From: an uncultured Opitutia bacterium
GTDB taxonomy: Bacteria; Verrucomicrobiota; Verrucomicrobiia; Opitutales; UBA953
DNA: 64,000 nt
NCBI GenBank assembly: GCA_903855995.1
Contig: CAIOAN010000008.1
Span: 372,001 to 436,000 of the forward strand
Direction of reading: 5' to 3'
In this document: piece by piece, positions 1 to 10,240 of the stretch
Position numbering within the stretch: position 1 is the stretch's first letter
Layout of the letters: each line of letters opens with the position of its first letter
Translations under genes and position numbers: made by a program
Notes under the pieces: model-generated
The model's database searches: none
Told to the model about the DNA's origin: nothing
What the model saw: the letters and a program-made list of their open reading frames with translations, nothing else

Positions 1-215
1 TTGGCGACGGCGATGGGATCCGAGACGTCGACCTGGAAGGCCTTGGCCTTCTGGCCCTTGGCGACGATGTCGTTGGCAACCTGCACGCAGGTCTCGGACT
101 TCGAGACGCAAAGGACGGTGTGCCCGTGGGAAGCGAGACGTTCCGCGATGGCCTTACCGATGCCGCGACCGGCTCCGGTGACGAGGGCGACGCGAGGATG
201 GTGCGTGAGATGCAT
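1..215 (-). CDS. SDR-family oxidoreductase, FabG-like (3' end off window)
   Basis: Reverse-strand translation from 215: MHLTHHPRVALVTGAGRGIGKAIAERLASHGHTVLCVSKSE...; TGxxxGIG Rossmann motif. Truncated by window edge. Confidence 0.8.
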   Translation of the reverse strand, partial: MHLTHHPRVALVTGAGRGIGKAIAERLASHGHTVLCVSKSETCVQVANDIVAKGQKAKAFQVDVSDPIAVA

Positions 216-294
216 CGGCCTTTTATGTGCAAGGAAACATGGGCGCTGGCAAGTGGCTAATACCCCGCCCCAAAGCACCGCAGGCCGCAGAAGA

Positions 295-1443
295 TCAATA
301 GACGTCGCGCTGGTAGCGGCCTTCTTTCTTAAACTGCTTCACCCACTCCAAGGCAGCCTCAGGCGTCAGTCCACCCTGCTCCGCCACGATGGCGTGCAAG
401 GCCGCGTCGACATCCTTCGCCATGCGCTTCGCATCGCCGCAGACGTAGAAATAGGCACCCTGCTGAATCCATTTCCAGAGTTCGGCGGCGTTCTCGCGCA
501 TCCGGTCCTGGACATAGACCTTCTCAGCTTGGTCGCGCGAGAAAGCCGTGTCGAGACGGGTGAGCACGCCCGCCTGCTGATACTCCGACCATTCATCGGC
601 GTAGAGGAAATCATGGTCCTTGCGCTGGTCGCCGAAGAAGAGCCAGTTCGGGCCCTTCGCGCCACGGGCGGCACGATCCATCACGAAGCTACGGAAGGGG
701 GCGACACCGGTACCTGGGCCGACCATGATGACCGGGATATTATCGTCGGCCGGGAGGCCGAAGTGAGAATCCGCGACAAAGATCGGCAAATCTGGTTCAT
801 TCATGCGGGCGCGGTCAGCGAGGTAGCTGGAGCAGACGCCTTCGCGCGAGCGGCCATTGGTCTCGTAACGGACCACGGCGACCGTGAGATGGATTTCCTG
901 CGGATACTTCGAGGGCGCGGAGGAGATCGAATACAGACGCGGCATCAGCTTGCGCATGAGTTCGATGAGTTCCTGTGCGGATGGACGGGCAGACGGGTGC
1001 TCCAGGAAGAGGTCGAGGAATTCGCGTTGCTCCATCCAAGCTTTCTTTTTTTCGGGATCAGCTTCGCCGATGGCGGCCGCGAGACGATCCTTGTCCGCAG
1101 CGTCGGTCGCCCGGTCATGCAAGAGCTGGGCGAACTTATACGTTGGGCCATTGAGGGCGAGGCGGGTCGACAGCGCTTGCCGCAGGGTAACCGGGGATAG
1201 ATCCTTGGGGATGGTCACCTGCTCGTCGCCCGTGAAACCGGCAGCCTTGAGCAAGGCGACCACGGTGGCCGGGTTGTTGGTCGGAAACACGCCCAGGCTG
1301 TCGCCGCATTTATAGGTGAGGCCGCTGCCGGCGAGGGACACTGAGAAGTGCTGAGTATCCTTCTGGCTGGCAGGAGAACTCAGACGACGACGGTCGACGA
1401 GACGGGCCGGGAACGGGTTATTCTTATCGAAAGGGGCGGACAT
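295..1443 (-). CDS. CysJ-like sulfite reductase flavoprotein / FAD-NADPH reductase lacking the flavodoxin domain
   Basis: RLYSISSAPS (FAD), GVCSSYL, GPGTGVAPFRSF, YVCGDAKRMAKDV (NADPH), C-terminal YQRDVY; only 382 aa. Confidence 0.85.
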   Translation of the reverse strand: MSAPFDKNNPFPARLVDRRRLSSPASQKDTQHFSVSLAGSGLTYKCGDSLGVFPTNNPATVVALLKAAGFTGDEQVTIPKDLSPVTLRQALSTRLALNGPTYKFAQLLHDRATDAADKDRLAAAIGEADPEKKKAWMEQREFLDLFLEHPSARPSAQELIELMRKLMPRLYSISSAPSKYPQEIHLTVAVVRYETNGRSREGVCSSYLADRARMNEPDLPIFVADSHFGLPADDNIPVIMVGPGTGVAPFRSFVMDRAARGAKGPNWLFFGDQRKDHDFLYADEWSEYQQAGVLTRLDTAFSRDQAEKVYVQDRMRENAAELWKWIQQGAYFYVCGDAKRMAKDVDAALHAIVAEQGGLTPEAALEWVKQFKKEGRYQRDVY

Positions 1444-1503
1444 GGCGAATCCAACGCAGGATGCCTACCCGGGTGCTGATGCAAACCTCTTTTGACCGAC
1501 GGC

Positions 1504-2217
1504 TTACTTCCAGACCTTGACCCAGTCGATGTCCACGTCGTCGGGTAGTTGCTTGAGATTCAGACTCGGGCGTTCGAATTCCGCCACGCGGTGGGAAAAG
1601 GTGATATTCACCGGGAGTTTCATCTCCACGCGGTCGACCTTATGCACCTGCTTGCCGTTCACATACCAGATATAACTTTTCTCGGAGCAGAGTAGTCCGT
1701 AGGTGTTGAATTTCTTGGACGCTTCGCCCGCCTTCAGAAACTGGGTCATCTTACCTTCTGGCCGGTAATCATGCTGACCGTTATCATTCACGGTGCGCAT
1801 CCAGGGGTGAAGGGAATCGCCGCCAAGCCCCTCAAAGAGCACCAAGGTATTGGGAATAGCCTTACCATCGGCGGGCCCGAGTCGCAGGTAGCCCGTATGC
1901 CCCTTGTAAGCATTCATCCGCATCGATGCTTCAAAGTAGCCGAACAGCTGTTCGAACTTCCCCTTGGTGCTGATGCCATTCCCCTGAATCATGTCCGCAC
2001 TCTGCACGAGAGAGATACGCAGAACCTTATCCTTACCCCCCTTGACGATCGAGATGGCCTCCTTCTTGCCTTCGACAATCCACTTGGAATCATCCAAGGC
2101 GTCGCCGTTGAAGTCGTCGGAGAAAGTCAGTTTCTTGCCGCTCGTGGGATCGACGGCCATGGCCGCGGCGGCGGAAAACAGAATAAGAAGGGACGAGAAT
2201 CGCATCGAGGAAATCAT
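1504..2217 (-). CDS. Secreted GH16-fold (concanavalin-like) protein, paralog 1
   Basis: Signal peptide; LTFSDDFNGDALDDSKW, KKFNTYGLLCSEKSYIWYVNGKQ, DVDIDWVKVWK. Start taken at ATG 2217 (alternative 2205). Confidence 0.75.
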   Translation of the reverse strand: MISSMRFSSLLILFSAAAAMAVDPTSGKKLTFSDDFNGDALDDSKWIVEGKKEAISIVKGGKDKVLRISLVQSADMIQGNGISTKGKFEQLFGYFEASMRMNAYKGHTGYLRLGPADGKAIPNTLVLFEGLGGDSLHPWMRTVNDNGQHDYRPEGKMTQFLKAGEASKKFNTYGLLCSEKSYIWYVNGKQVHKVDRVEMKLPVNITFSHRVAEFERPSLNLKQLPDDVDIDWVKVWK

Positions 2218-2909
2218 TTCCAGGCTTTGACCCAATCGATGTCGATATCGTCGGGCAGCTGCTTGAGATTGAGGCCCGGACGTTCCCACTCTCCCACGCT
2301 ATGGTTGAACTGAAGCATCATCGGCTTCTTCACTTCAATCTTATCCAATTTGAAGGACTGCTTGCCGTTGACATACCAAATGCACGATTTCTCAGTCCAG
2401 AGGACGCCATAGGTGTTGAACTTCTTGGAGGCTTCGCCGCCCTTAAGGAACTGCTTGCCCGTTCCTTCCGGGCGATAGTCATGCTGGCCGTTGTCATTCG
2501 CGGTGCGCGACCAGGGCCAGCACTTGTCATCTCCCACCGCTTCCCACATCAGGTCGGCGAATGGAACCTGCTTTTCCTCGACGGGGCGGACGTGGAACCC
2601 GCCCGTGTGCCCCTTGTAGGCGTTCACGCGCATGCTGACCTCGAAATAGCCGTAAGTCTGTTCGAACTTCCCCTTCGTATTCACCCCATTCCACTGGAGC
2701 ATGTCGGCGCTCTGTTTGAGGCCGATGCGCAGGACCTTATCCTTGCCGCCCTTGACCAAGGTCAGCGCCTCCCGTGCCCCGAACACATTCCACTTGGTCT
2801 CGTCGATGGCATCGGCGTTAAAATCATCGGAGAAGACAAGCTTCTTGCCGTTCGAAGGATCCACGGCGAACACCGTGACAGCTAGAAACAGGAACAGGAT
2901 GTATCTCAT
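2214..2909 (-). CDS. Secreted GH16-fold protein, paralog 2
   Basis: Signal peptide; LVFSDDFNADAIDETKW, FNTYGVLWTEKSCIWYVNGKQ, DIDIDWVKAWK; 4-nt overlap with both neighbours. Confidence 0.8.
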   Translation of the reverse strand: MRYILFLFLAVTVFAVDPSNGKKLVFSDDFNADAIDETKWNVFGAREALTLVKGGKDKVLRIGLKQSADMLQWNGVNTKGKFEQTYGYFEVSMRVNAYKGHTGGFHVRPVEEKQVPFADLMWEAVGDDKCWPWSRTANDNGQHDYRPEGTGKQFLKGGEASKKFNTYGVLWTEKSCIWYVNGKQSFKLDKIEVKKPMMLQFNHSVGEWERPGLNLKQLPDDIDIDWVKAWK

Positions 2910-3598
2910 GGAATTTTATAGGCTTTCACCCAATCGACCTGCAGAGGCTCGGGGCCGGCCTTCGGATTCGAGAAATCCTTGAGCAAGCCGCCTTCCGGCA
3001 GGTTATGGCCGAAGTGAATGTACATCGGCTTCACCGCGCTCGGGCGGGTCATGCGCTGCACCTCGCGGCCATCGACGAAAAAAATGTAGTTCTTCAGGGT
3101 CCACTGCAGGCCGTAGGTGTGGAACTTCTTCCAGCTCACGCCACCCTGTAGATTCACCGGACTGGTCTTCGGGGTCATGCGATGCGAGCCTACCTCGTCG
3201 GTGATCCAGAGATTGGTATCAATCTTATCATCCCCCATCGCGCTAAAGGACATCGAGGCGGCCGGGAGCGGCACCTTGTCCGGATTACGAATCGTAAATT
3301 CCGCCCAGCGCCCCTTCGTCTGAATCATCCGGATCGATGCTTCAAAATAACCCTGCATCGACTCAAACTTACCCTGCGTGTTCGCCCAGCTGCCGTTCCA
3401 GAAGCCCGGCTTCACGCCCGGGGTGATTTCCAGCGAAAGCTTGCCATCGACGACCTGGGCCGCCCCACCCTTGTTCCATTTCTTTTCGTCGAGCTCCTTG
3501 CCGTCGAAATTCTCCTCCCAGACAGGCTTCAAACCCATGCTCGGGGCAGCCAGGGCGGAGACCGCGGAAAACAGGCATGAGAGGACAAGGGGGCGCAT
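2906..3598 (-). CDS. Secreted GH16-fold protein, paralog 3
   Basis: Signal peptide; PVWEENFDGKELDEKKW, FHTYGLQWTLKNYIFFVDGREV, LQVDWVKAYK. Confidence 0.8.
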   Translation of the reverse strand: MRPLVLSCLFSAVSALAAPSMGLKPVWEENFDGKELDEKKWNKGGAAQVVDGKLSLEITPGVKPGFWNGSWANTQGKFESMQGYFEASIRMIQTKGRWAEFTIRNPDKVPLPAASMSFSAMGDDKIDTNLWITDEVGSHRMTPKTSPVNLQGGVSWKKFHTYGLQWTLKNYIFFVDGREVQRMTRPSAVKPMYIHFGHNLPEGGLLKDFSNPKAGPEPLQVDWVKAYKIP

Positions 3599-3647
3599 GG
3601 GGAACGACTCTAATCAATGAAAAGGCCCGGCCGTGGCAAGCCCTACC

Positions 3648-4352
3648 CTACTGGTAGACCTTCACCCAATCGACGCGCATCGGCTCCGGCCCCTTGGTGG
3701 GGTCGTTGAAAGTCTTAAGAAAACCCGCCTCCGGGAGGCCATTGTGACTCAACCCGATTACCATCGGCTTGGTCGTACCCGGCTGGGTCATTTTCTGCAC
3801 CAATCTCCCATCCACATACCAACGATAATCCGTCGCGGTCCAGGCGAAGCCGAACTTGTGAAATTTCTTACTATAATCGCCCTTCGGTATCGGATTTTCC
3901 TTCGGGGTAAGCGAACGACCGCGCTCCTCATTCACGATGCCCAGCGAAAGCGTCACCGCATCGCCGCCAGCGTTACTGAAACCCATGCTCGCGGAGGGAT
4001 TTCGCTTGTCTTCGTTCCCGATGGAAAAGCCCGCGCCGTGGCCGCGCGTCTGCACGAAGAGGATCGAGGCTTCGATATAGCCGTAGGCCGCCGTCTTGAA
4101 CTTGCCGTTCGTATTGACGCTCGAGCCTCGCCAGAACATCGGCTTGTCGCCCGGTGTGATTTCCAGGGAAAGCTGGCCGTCGACGAGCTTGACGCCGGTC
4201 TTGCTGCTGGCGGTCCACTTCGTCTCATCCAGCGCCTTGCCGTCGAAATTATCCTCCCAGACCAGCTTCATGGAAGACTCCGGAGCGGCCACCAAGGCAG
4301 CCTGCAGGCAGACGCCAAGGCAGAAAATCAGAATGCTGCGCGGGACAATCAC
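3648..4352 (-). CDS. Secreted GH16-fold protein, paralog 4
   Basis: Likely GTG start at 4352 (VIVPRSILIFCLGVCLQAALVAAPE signal peptide); LVWEDNFDGKALDETKW, FHKFGFAWTATDYRWYVDGRLV, MRVDWVKVYQ. Confidence 0.75.
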   Translation of the reverse strand: MIVPRSILIFCLGVCLQAALVAAPESSMKLVWEDNFDGKALDETKWTASSKTGVKLVDGQLSLEITPGDKPMFWRGSSVNTNGKFKTAAYGYIEASILFVQTRGHGAGFSIGNEDKRNPSASMGFSNAGGDAVTLSLGIVNEERGRSLTPKENPIPKGDYSKKFHKFGFAWTATDYRWYVDGRLVQKMTQPGTTKPMVIGLSHNGLPEAGFLKTFNDPTKGPEPMRVDWVKVYQ

Positions 4353-4416
4353 GAGGGCGGGGTCAGGCCAATAAAAAGCCAAACCCGTAGCGGGCAAGCC
4401 CGATTGCCCCGAACCC

Positions 4417-5121
4417 TCAGTTCTCGAAAATAGAGTCGATTTCCTTGCGGGAAAGCGGGCGGCAATCGCCCAGCGGCATCTTACGCAGGACCAGGCCACC
4501 AATCTGGAAACGCCGCAATGTTTTCACGTGGAAGCCAAAAATCTCGAAGAGGCGACGGATCTCGCGCTTACGACCTTGGTCGAGATGAATCTCCAAATGG
4601 GCGGCGTGGTCCGGATGGCGAATGACTTTCTTAAAGCGGAGGTGCTCCCCTTCTTCGACGGCACCCTTGAGCAGTCGCGGGGTCAGCGTGGGATCGTAGT
4701 CGCGGTTAAGGATGATCTCGTAGCGCTTGATGACGCCCCCCGAGGGATGCATCACCTTGTTGGCTAGCTCTCCATCGTTGGTCAGGATGAGCAGCCCTTC
4801 GGAATCCTTGTCGAGACGACCGACGCAGAAAAGACGGAGCTTCCCGTATTCCGGAGGGACCATGTCAAAGACCGTCTGGCCGCCGTGAGAGTCATCGTTG
4901 GTACAAAGGTAACCCCGAGGCTTGTTCATCATCAACACGACCGTGCGGCCGAGCGGCTTCACATGCTGCCCCTGGCAAATCACCGTATCCACAGCCGGGT
5001 CGACGGGCTGGCCGGTCACGGCCAGCTTACCATTGATCATCACCGATCCCGAGGCGACTAGGCGTTCAGCCTCGCGACGGGAGCAGACCCCCGCCTGGGC
5101 GAGGAACTTGTGAATACGCAT
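4417..5121 (-). CDS. RsuA/RluB-family 23S/16S rRNA pseudouridine synthase
   Basis: S4 domain (MRIHKFLAQAGVCSRREAERL), GRLDKDSEGLLILTNDG, GRKREIRRLFE. Confidence 0.92.
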   Translation of the reverse strand: MRIHKFLAQAGVCSRREAERLVASGSVMINGKLAVTGQPVDPAVDTVICQGQHVKPLGRTVVLMMNKPRGYLCTNDDSHGGQTVFDMVPPEYGKLRLFCVGRLDKDSEGLLILTNDGELANKVMHPSGGVIKRYEIILNRDYDPTLTPRLLKGAVEEGEHLRFKKVIRHPDHAAHLEIHLDQGRKREIRRLFEIFGFHVKTLRRFQIGGLVLRKMPLGDCRPLSRKEIDSIFEN

Positions 5122-5245
5122 GGGTCCTTCAGCTGGCACGCCCTACGCATTGAGGCATTTATCCATGCAGGGCGAGACAATCAATCGGACGACGGGGGAC
5201 GGACTTTTCTCGCCCTCCAGGGCCACCTTGTCCTACTGATGGGAC

Positions 5246-6118
5246 ATGCGCCTCATTGACGGAAACGCCATCGCCCAGCAGGTCCTCGCCGAAGTCAAGG
5301 AACGGGTCGCCAAACTGACCCCGATTATCCCGCATGTCGCCTTCGTCCGCGTGGGCGATGACCCGGCCTCCGTGTCGTATGTGACCAAGAAGCAGAAGAC
5401 CGCCGCCGAAGTCGGCATGAAGGCCTCCCTTCAGCTCTTCCCCGAGACCGTCAGCAAAGAGGAGCTCTTCGCCCATCTTGACGCCTTGAATGCCGACACC
5501 TCCGTCCATGGCATCCTCATTCAGGCCCCCCTCCCTAAGCACCTGCCGGAAACCGAAGTCTTCAACCGGGTCTCCCCGGACAAAGATGTCGACGGCTTCG
5601 GCACGCAGAGTATCGGTCGCCTTGTCCAAGAACTGCCTGGAGCTTTCGCTGCCTGCACGCCTGCCGGGGTCATTGAACTCCTTCGCCGCTCGGGCATCGA
5701 AACCGCCGGCAAGCACGCCGTGGTTGTCGGGCGCTCGCTCATCGTCGGCAAGCCCGCCGCCGCCCTGCTCCTCGCCAAAGGTTGCGACTGCACCGTCACC
5801 ATCGCCCATTCGCGCACCAAGGATCTGCCGGGCATCGTCCGCCAGGCCGACATCATCGTCGCCGCGATCGGCAAGCCCCGCTTCATCACCGCTGATATGG
5901 TCAAACCCGGTGCAGTGATTATCGACGTCGGCATCAACCGCATCCTGGATGCGACCAAGAAGACTGGCTACCGCATCGTCGGCGACGTCGACTTCGAGGC
6001 CGTCTCGCCGCACTGCGAAGCCATCACGCCCGTCCCTGGCGGCGTGGGCCCGATGACCGTGGCCATGCTCATGAAGAACACGCTCGACGCCTGCGAGCGC
6101 GCCCAAGCCCGTGGCTAA
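5246..6118 (+). CDS. folD: Bifunctional methylenetetrahydrofolate dehydrogenase/cyclohydrolase FolD
   Basis: [56 protein letters not shown]. Confidence 0.97.
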   Translation: MRLIDGNAIAQQVLAEVKERVAKLTPIIPHVAFVRVGDDPASVSYVTKKQKTAAEVGMKASLQLFPETVSKEELFAHLDALNADTSVHGILIQAPLPKHLPETEVFNRVSPDKDVDGFGTQSIGRLVQELPGAFAACTPAGVIELLRRSGIETAGKHAVVVGRSLIVGKPAAALLLAKGCDCTVTIAHSRTKDLPGIVRQADIIVAAIGKPRFITADMVKPGAVIIDVGINRILDATKKTGYRIVGDVDFEAVSPHCEAITPVPGGVGPMTVAMLMKNTLDACERAQARG

Positions 6119-6710
6119 CCCGCCCCCGATCCCGCCGCCCCCTGCGGGATACTGGTGGCGCACCCTCGCCTGCCTGGCGGACATCGTTCCGCTGCTCTTT
6201 CTCGGCTGGGCTTTGGCGGGATTACTGGCCGGCCCCGATGAATTAGCCACACGACAAGCGACGGACACTTGGACGCACAAGATGGCCGACCAATATATGC
6301 GGGCGCTCAAGTCAGGAAACTCGCGTGACCTTCAAGCCGTCATCGACATGGTCCTGCATCCGAAGGAAGCCGACCTGAAGGCGGCCGAAATCTGGATCAA
6401 TTTCCAAGGTACGGTCACATTTTTCACCCTGCTGATCCTGCTCACGCTGCAGGAATGGCAACTCAAGGGACGGACGCTCGGAAAGCTTATCTTCAATCTG
6501 CGGACGATCCAGCTCCCGGAGGCGGAAGCCCCGGGCTTCATGAGTTCGCTCCTACGTTCCGCCTGGAAGGCCGCGTTCTTCGCCTTACCTAACCCTTTCT
6601 TCATGATTCTCGGCATCGTGAATTTTCATGTGCCGCTCTTCCGCCGGGATAAGCGAGCCTGGCACGACCTCTGGAGCCGCTCCCAGGTCGTCGATAATAA
6701 ATTGTCCTGA
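6111..6710 (+). CDS. RDD-family membrane protein
   Basis: Hydrophobic segments, [48 protein letters not shown] start overlapping folD. Confidence 0.75.
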   Translation: MANPPPIPPPPAGYWWRTLACLADIVPLLFLGWALAGLLAGPDELATRQATDTWTHKMADQYMRALKSGNSRDLQAVIDMVLHPKEADLKAAEIWINFQGTVTFFTLLILLTLQEWQLKGRTLGKLIFNLRTIQLPEAEAPGFMSSLLRSAWKAAFFALPNPFFMILGIVNFHVPLFRRDKRAWHDLWSRSQVVDNKLS

Positions 6711-6717
6711 CCCCGCC

Positions 6718-7602
6718 ATGCGAGTCGCCCTGCTCATCCTGGCCTTGGTGACGTCACTGCATGGCGTCGATCTCACGTTGCCGTCGTTGGCCGAAGGCGC
6801 ACCGCGTCCCGGCAAACGCGCCACCGTGATCGCCCCGGAATATGCCGGCACGAAGGTGCGTCACCTAATCGCGTTGCCGGACGACTGGACGCCGGACTGG
6901 AAGGCTCGCGGAAAGCACTGGCCAGTCATCGCCGAATACACGGGCAACTACTACCCTGGCTCCGGCTCGACGGGCGAGGTCGAGGGCGCCGGCCTTGGAT
7001 ACGGCGTGGCCCGCGGCCAGGCGATTTGGGTCGTGCTCCCCTACGTCGCCAAGGACCACCTCAAGAACGAAATCACCTGGTGGGGCGACATCGACGCCAC
7101 CGTCGGCTACGCCAAAACGAACATCCCGCGGATCTGCGCCGAGTTCGGCGGCGACCCGAAGAAGGTCGTCCTCTGCGGCTTCTCACGCGGGGCCATCGGT
7201 GTCTCCTTCCTCGGCCTGCACGACGACGAAGTCGCGAAGCTCTGGTGCGGTCTCTGGGCGCACGACCACTTCGACGGCGTGACGGCCTGGGTCGCCCCTT
7301 GGGGTGCGCCTCTCGCGCGTTACCGCGAGGAAACCGCGGTGAGACTGCGACGCCTGCAAGGCCGCCCGGTGCTCATCAGCCAAGGTAACCCCGGTGAGGT
7401 GACTCGGAAATTCGTGGAACCGATCGTCCCCCAGAACGTGGACTACCTCACGATCGACATGGGCGCTCTCTTCGGCAACTTCCCCAACGACTTCGTTAAG
7501 CATCCCCATAACGACCGCTGGCCGCTGCGCGATTGCGCCCCGACGACCACGGCGCGCGCCTGGTTCGAACGCGTGACGGCGACGGATAAGACCGCGAAGT
7601 AA
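6718..7602 (+). CDS. Secreted alpha/beta-hydrolase-like protein
   Basis: Signal peptide (MRVALLILALVTSLHG), nucleophile elbow GFSRGA, C-terminal HPHND. Confidence 0.7.
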   Translation: MRVALLILALVTSLHGVDLTLPSLAEGAPRPGKRATVIAPEYAGTKVRHLIALPDDWTPDWKARGKHWPVIAEYTGNYYPGSGSTGEVEGAGLGYGVARGQAIWVVLPYVAKDHLKNEITWWGDIDATVGYAKTNIPRICAEFGGDPKKVVLCGFSRGAIGVSFLGLHDDEVAKLWCGLWAHDHFDGVTAWVAPWGAPLARYREETAVRLRRLQGRPVLISQGNPGEVTRKFVEPIVPQNVDYLTIDMGALFGNFPNDFVKHPHNDRWPLRDCAPTTTARAWFERVTATDKTAK

Positions 7603-7614
7603 GCGGGCACAAAA

Positions 7615-7640
7615 AAGGCCCCGGGGTGAGCCGGAGCCTT
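7615..7640 (-). terminator. Rho-independent terminator-like hairpin downstream of pnp
   Basis: aaggccccgg-ggtgag-ccggagcctt (one mismatch) with an A6 tract on + strand (U tract on minus-strand RNA). Confidence 0.65.
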
Positions 7641-7661
7641 GTCTGGTCGTTCAACCGGCGC

Positions 7662-9851
7662 TTAGCGACGGTCCGGACGGTCGCCACGGGGGCGATCCAT
7701 CGGCTTCGGGGCAGGAGCGTATTCGCGCCCTTCCTTCTCGGCGATGGCGGCGCGGCGAGAGAGGCGCACGCGGCCCTTGTCGTCGATGCCGACGCACTTG
7801 ACGATGATCTCGTCACCGAGCTTGCAGATGTCCTCGACGCGCTCGACGCGGTGGTCGGCGAGTTCGGAGACGTGCACGAGGCCTTCCTGGCCGGGGAGGC
7901 ATTCGACGAAAGCGCCGAATTCCTTCACCGAACGGATGATACCCTTGTACGTCTTGTTGATCTCGATCTGGGCCGAGAGGAGGTTGACCTCGTTGACCGC
8001 GCGGGCGAGGGACTCGCCGTCGGTCGCGAAGATCGTGACCCAACCGGAGTCGTCCTGATCGATGTCGAGCTGGCAACCGGTGTATTCCGTGATGCGCTTG
8101 ATGTTCTTGCCGCCCGGGCCGATGAGCGCGCCGATCTTATCGGACGGAATCTTGATGCGGTGGGTGCGAGGGGCGCAGGGCTTCAGCTCGGCGCGGGTGG
8201 CCGGCATGGTCTTGGCCATGATGTCCAGGATCGCGTCGCGGGAGACCTTGTTCTGGGCGATGGCTTCCTTGGCGATGTTTATCGGGAGACCGTGGATCTT
8301 AAGGTCCAGCTGGAAGGCGGTGATGCCTTCGCGGGTGCCGCAGATCTTGAAGTCCATGTCGCCGTAGTGGTCTTCGGCGCCGATGATGTCGGTCAGCACG
8401 CGGTGCTTCACGATCTTACCGGCGGCGTCTTCGGTCACGAGACCGCAGGAGATGCCGGCGACCGGGGCCTTGATGGGCACGCCGGCGTCGAGGAGCGCGA
8501 GGGTGCCGCCACAGACGGAAGCCATCGAGGTGGAGCCATTGGATTCCATGATCTCGGAGACGAGACGGATGGAGTACGGGAAGTCCTGCTCGGAAGGCAG
8601 CACGGAGAGCAGCGAGCGCTCGGCGAGGTTACCGTGGCCGGTTTCGCGGCGGGAGGTCATACCGAAACGGCCGGTCTCACCCACCGAGAAGGGCGGGAAG
8701 TTGTAGTGCAGGAGGAACGAGCGCTTGCTCGGGCCGCCGGTGATGGCGTCGACTTCCTGGGCATCCTTGGAGGTACCGAGGGTCGCGAGGACGAGACCCT
8801 GGGTTTCGCCGCGCTGGAAGAGCGAGGAACCATGGACGCGAGGAAGCACGTCGACTTCACAGGAGATCGCACGGAGATCCAGCGGCTTGCGGCCGTCGGC
8901 GCGTTCACCGCTCTGAATGATGGCGTTGCGGTAGACCTTCTCCTGGAGCTTTTCGAAGGCCATCTTGATCTGGCGGGAGTCGAAGACGTCACCGAGCTCA
9001 GCCTTACAGGCAGCCTTGGCCTTCTCGATCACGGCCTTCACGGCGTCGCCACGTTCCTTCTTGGAAGCGAGGAAGATCGCCTTCTTGAGCTGGTCGCCTT
9101 CGGCGGCCACGCGTTCGCAGATGGCGAGGGCCTTAGGTTCACAGACCACGAGCGGGAAGACGCGCTTGGTCTTGGAGTACATCGCGGCGAGCTTGCGCTG
9201 AGCGGCGATGATTGGCTGAATGGCCTTCTGAGCGTACTCGAGGGCGGCGATGAAATCGGCTTCCGGCAGCTGGTCGGCCGAACCTTCGATCATCATCATG
9301 TCGCTTTCGTTGCCGACGTAGATGAGATCGAGGTCGGACTCATACTGCTGTTCGTGGGTCGGATTGACGACGAACTGGCCGGCGACGCGACCAAGGCGGA
9401 TACCCGCAATCGGGCCGTTCCACGGGATGTCGGAGCAAAGGAGAGCGGCGGAAGCGCCGTTCACCATGAGCACGTCGGAGTCGTTGATCTGGTCAGCCGA
9501 GAGGAGGAGGCCGATCACCTGGACTTCGTTGAGGAAACCTTCAGGGAAGAGCGGGCGGAGGGGACGATCGCAGAGGCGCGAGGTCAGGATTTCCTTGTCG
9601 GAAGGCTTGCCTTCGCGACGGAAGTAACCGCCCGGGAAACGGCCGGCCGCCGCGAACTTCTCGCGGTAGTCGACGGTCAGGGGGAAGAAGTCCTGGTCGG
9701 GGGAGCGCAGTTCTTCGGCGGCGGTGGCCGACACGAAGAGCGTCGTTTCTCCCTTGCTGATGGTGACCGCGCCATTGGCGAGGCGGGCGATGGAGCCCGT
9801 GTTAATCGTGATACCGAGTTCTTCGATGGTCACGGAGTGTTTTTGTTTCAT
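7662..9851 (-). CDS. pnp: Polyribonucleotide nucleotidyltransferase (PNPase)
   Basis: 729 aa; RNase PH repeats, KH domain ([16 protein letters not shown]), S1 domain ([28 protein letters not shown]). Confidence 0.98.
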   Translation of the reverse strand: MKQKHSVTIEELGITINTGSIARLANGAVTISKGETTLFVSATAAEELRSPDQDFFPLTVDYREKFAAAGRFPGGYFRREGKPSDKEILTSRLCDRPLRPLFPEGFLNEVQVIGLLLSADQINDSDVLMVNGASAALLCSDIPWNGPIAGIRLGRVAGQFVVNPTHEQQYESDLDLIYVGNESDMMMIEGSADQLPEADFIAALEYAQKAIQPIIAAQRKLAAMYSKTKRVFPLVVCEPKALAICERVAAEGDQLKKAIFLASKKERGDAVKAVIEKAKAACKAELGDVFDSRQIKMAFEKLQEKVYRNAIIQSGERADGRKPLDLRAISCEVDVLPRVHGSSLFQRGETQGLVLATLGTSKDAQEVDAITGGPSKRSFLLHYNFPPFSVGETGRFGMTSRRETGHGNLAERSLLSVLPSEQDFPYSIRLVSEIMESNGSTSMASVCGGTLALLDAGVPIKAPVAGISCGLVTEDAAGKIVKHRVLTDIIGAEDHYGDMDFKICGTREGITAFQLDLKIHGLPINIAKEAIAQNKVSRDAILDIMAKTMPATRAELKPCAPRTHRIKIPSDKIGALIGPGGKNIKRITEYTGCQLDIDQDDSGWVTIFATDGESLARAVNEVNLLSAQIEINKTYKGIIRSVKEFGAFVECLPGQEGLVHVSELADHRVERVEDICKLGDEIIVKCVGIDDKGRVRLSRRAAIAEKEGREYAPAPKPMDRPRGDRPDRR

Positions 9852-9979
9852 GTGTGTGTTTGCTTGGTGCTTTGTGTCGGGCGGAATTGCCCGACGGGTT
9901 TTTGTTATTGGTGGGTGAAAAGCGGACGTCCCAGCCTAGGCTGGGACGCTCGGTGAACAGAAGCGCCCGGAGGCGCCGT

Positions 9980-10240
9980 TCACTTGCGAAGGTTAAGCTT
10001 GGCCAGGAGCGCGTTATAGCGATCCAGGTCAGACGACTTCAGGTACGCGAGGAGCTTGCGACGACGATTCGTAAGCATGATCAGACCGCGACGGGAGTGG
10101 AAATCCTTGCGGTGGGTACGCAGGTGCTCGGTCAGGTGAGTGACGCGGGCGGAGATGAGGGCGACCTGGACTTCAGGGGAGCCGGTATCCTTGGCATCCT
10201 GCTGGTGCTTCTTGATGACTTCAGACTTATTGACGGACAT
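9980..10240 (-). CDS. rpsO: 30S ribosomal protein S15
   Basis: 86 aa; [51 protein letters not shown]. Confidence 0.98.
   Translation of the reverse strand: MSVNKSEVIKKHQQDAKDTGSPEVQVALISARVTHLTEHLRTHRKDFHSRRGLIMLTNRRRKLLAYLKSSDLDRYNALLAKLNLRK

Noticed and set aside
1504-4352. GH16 paralogs as a repeat array or mobile element
   Set aside because: Similarity is at protein level with diverged sequence; no terminal repeats or transposase seen.
7626-9956. 776-aa ORF on + strand
   Set aside because: Entirely antisense to pnp, which has full-length motif support; low-complexity E/G/D/H composition typical of a GC-skew shadow ORF.
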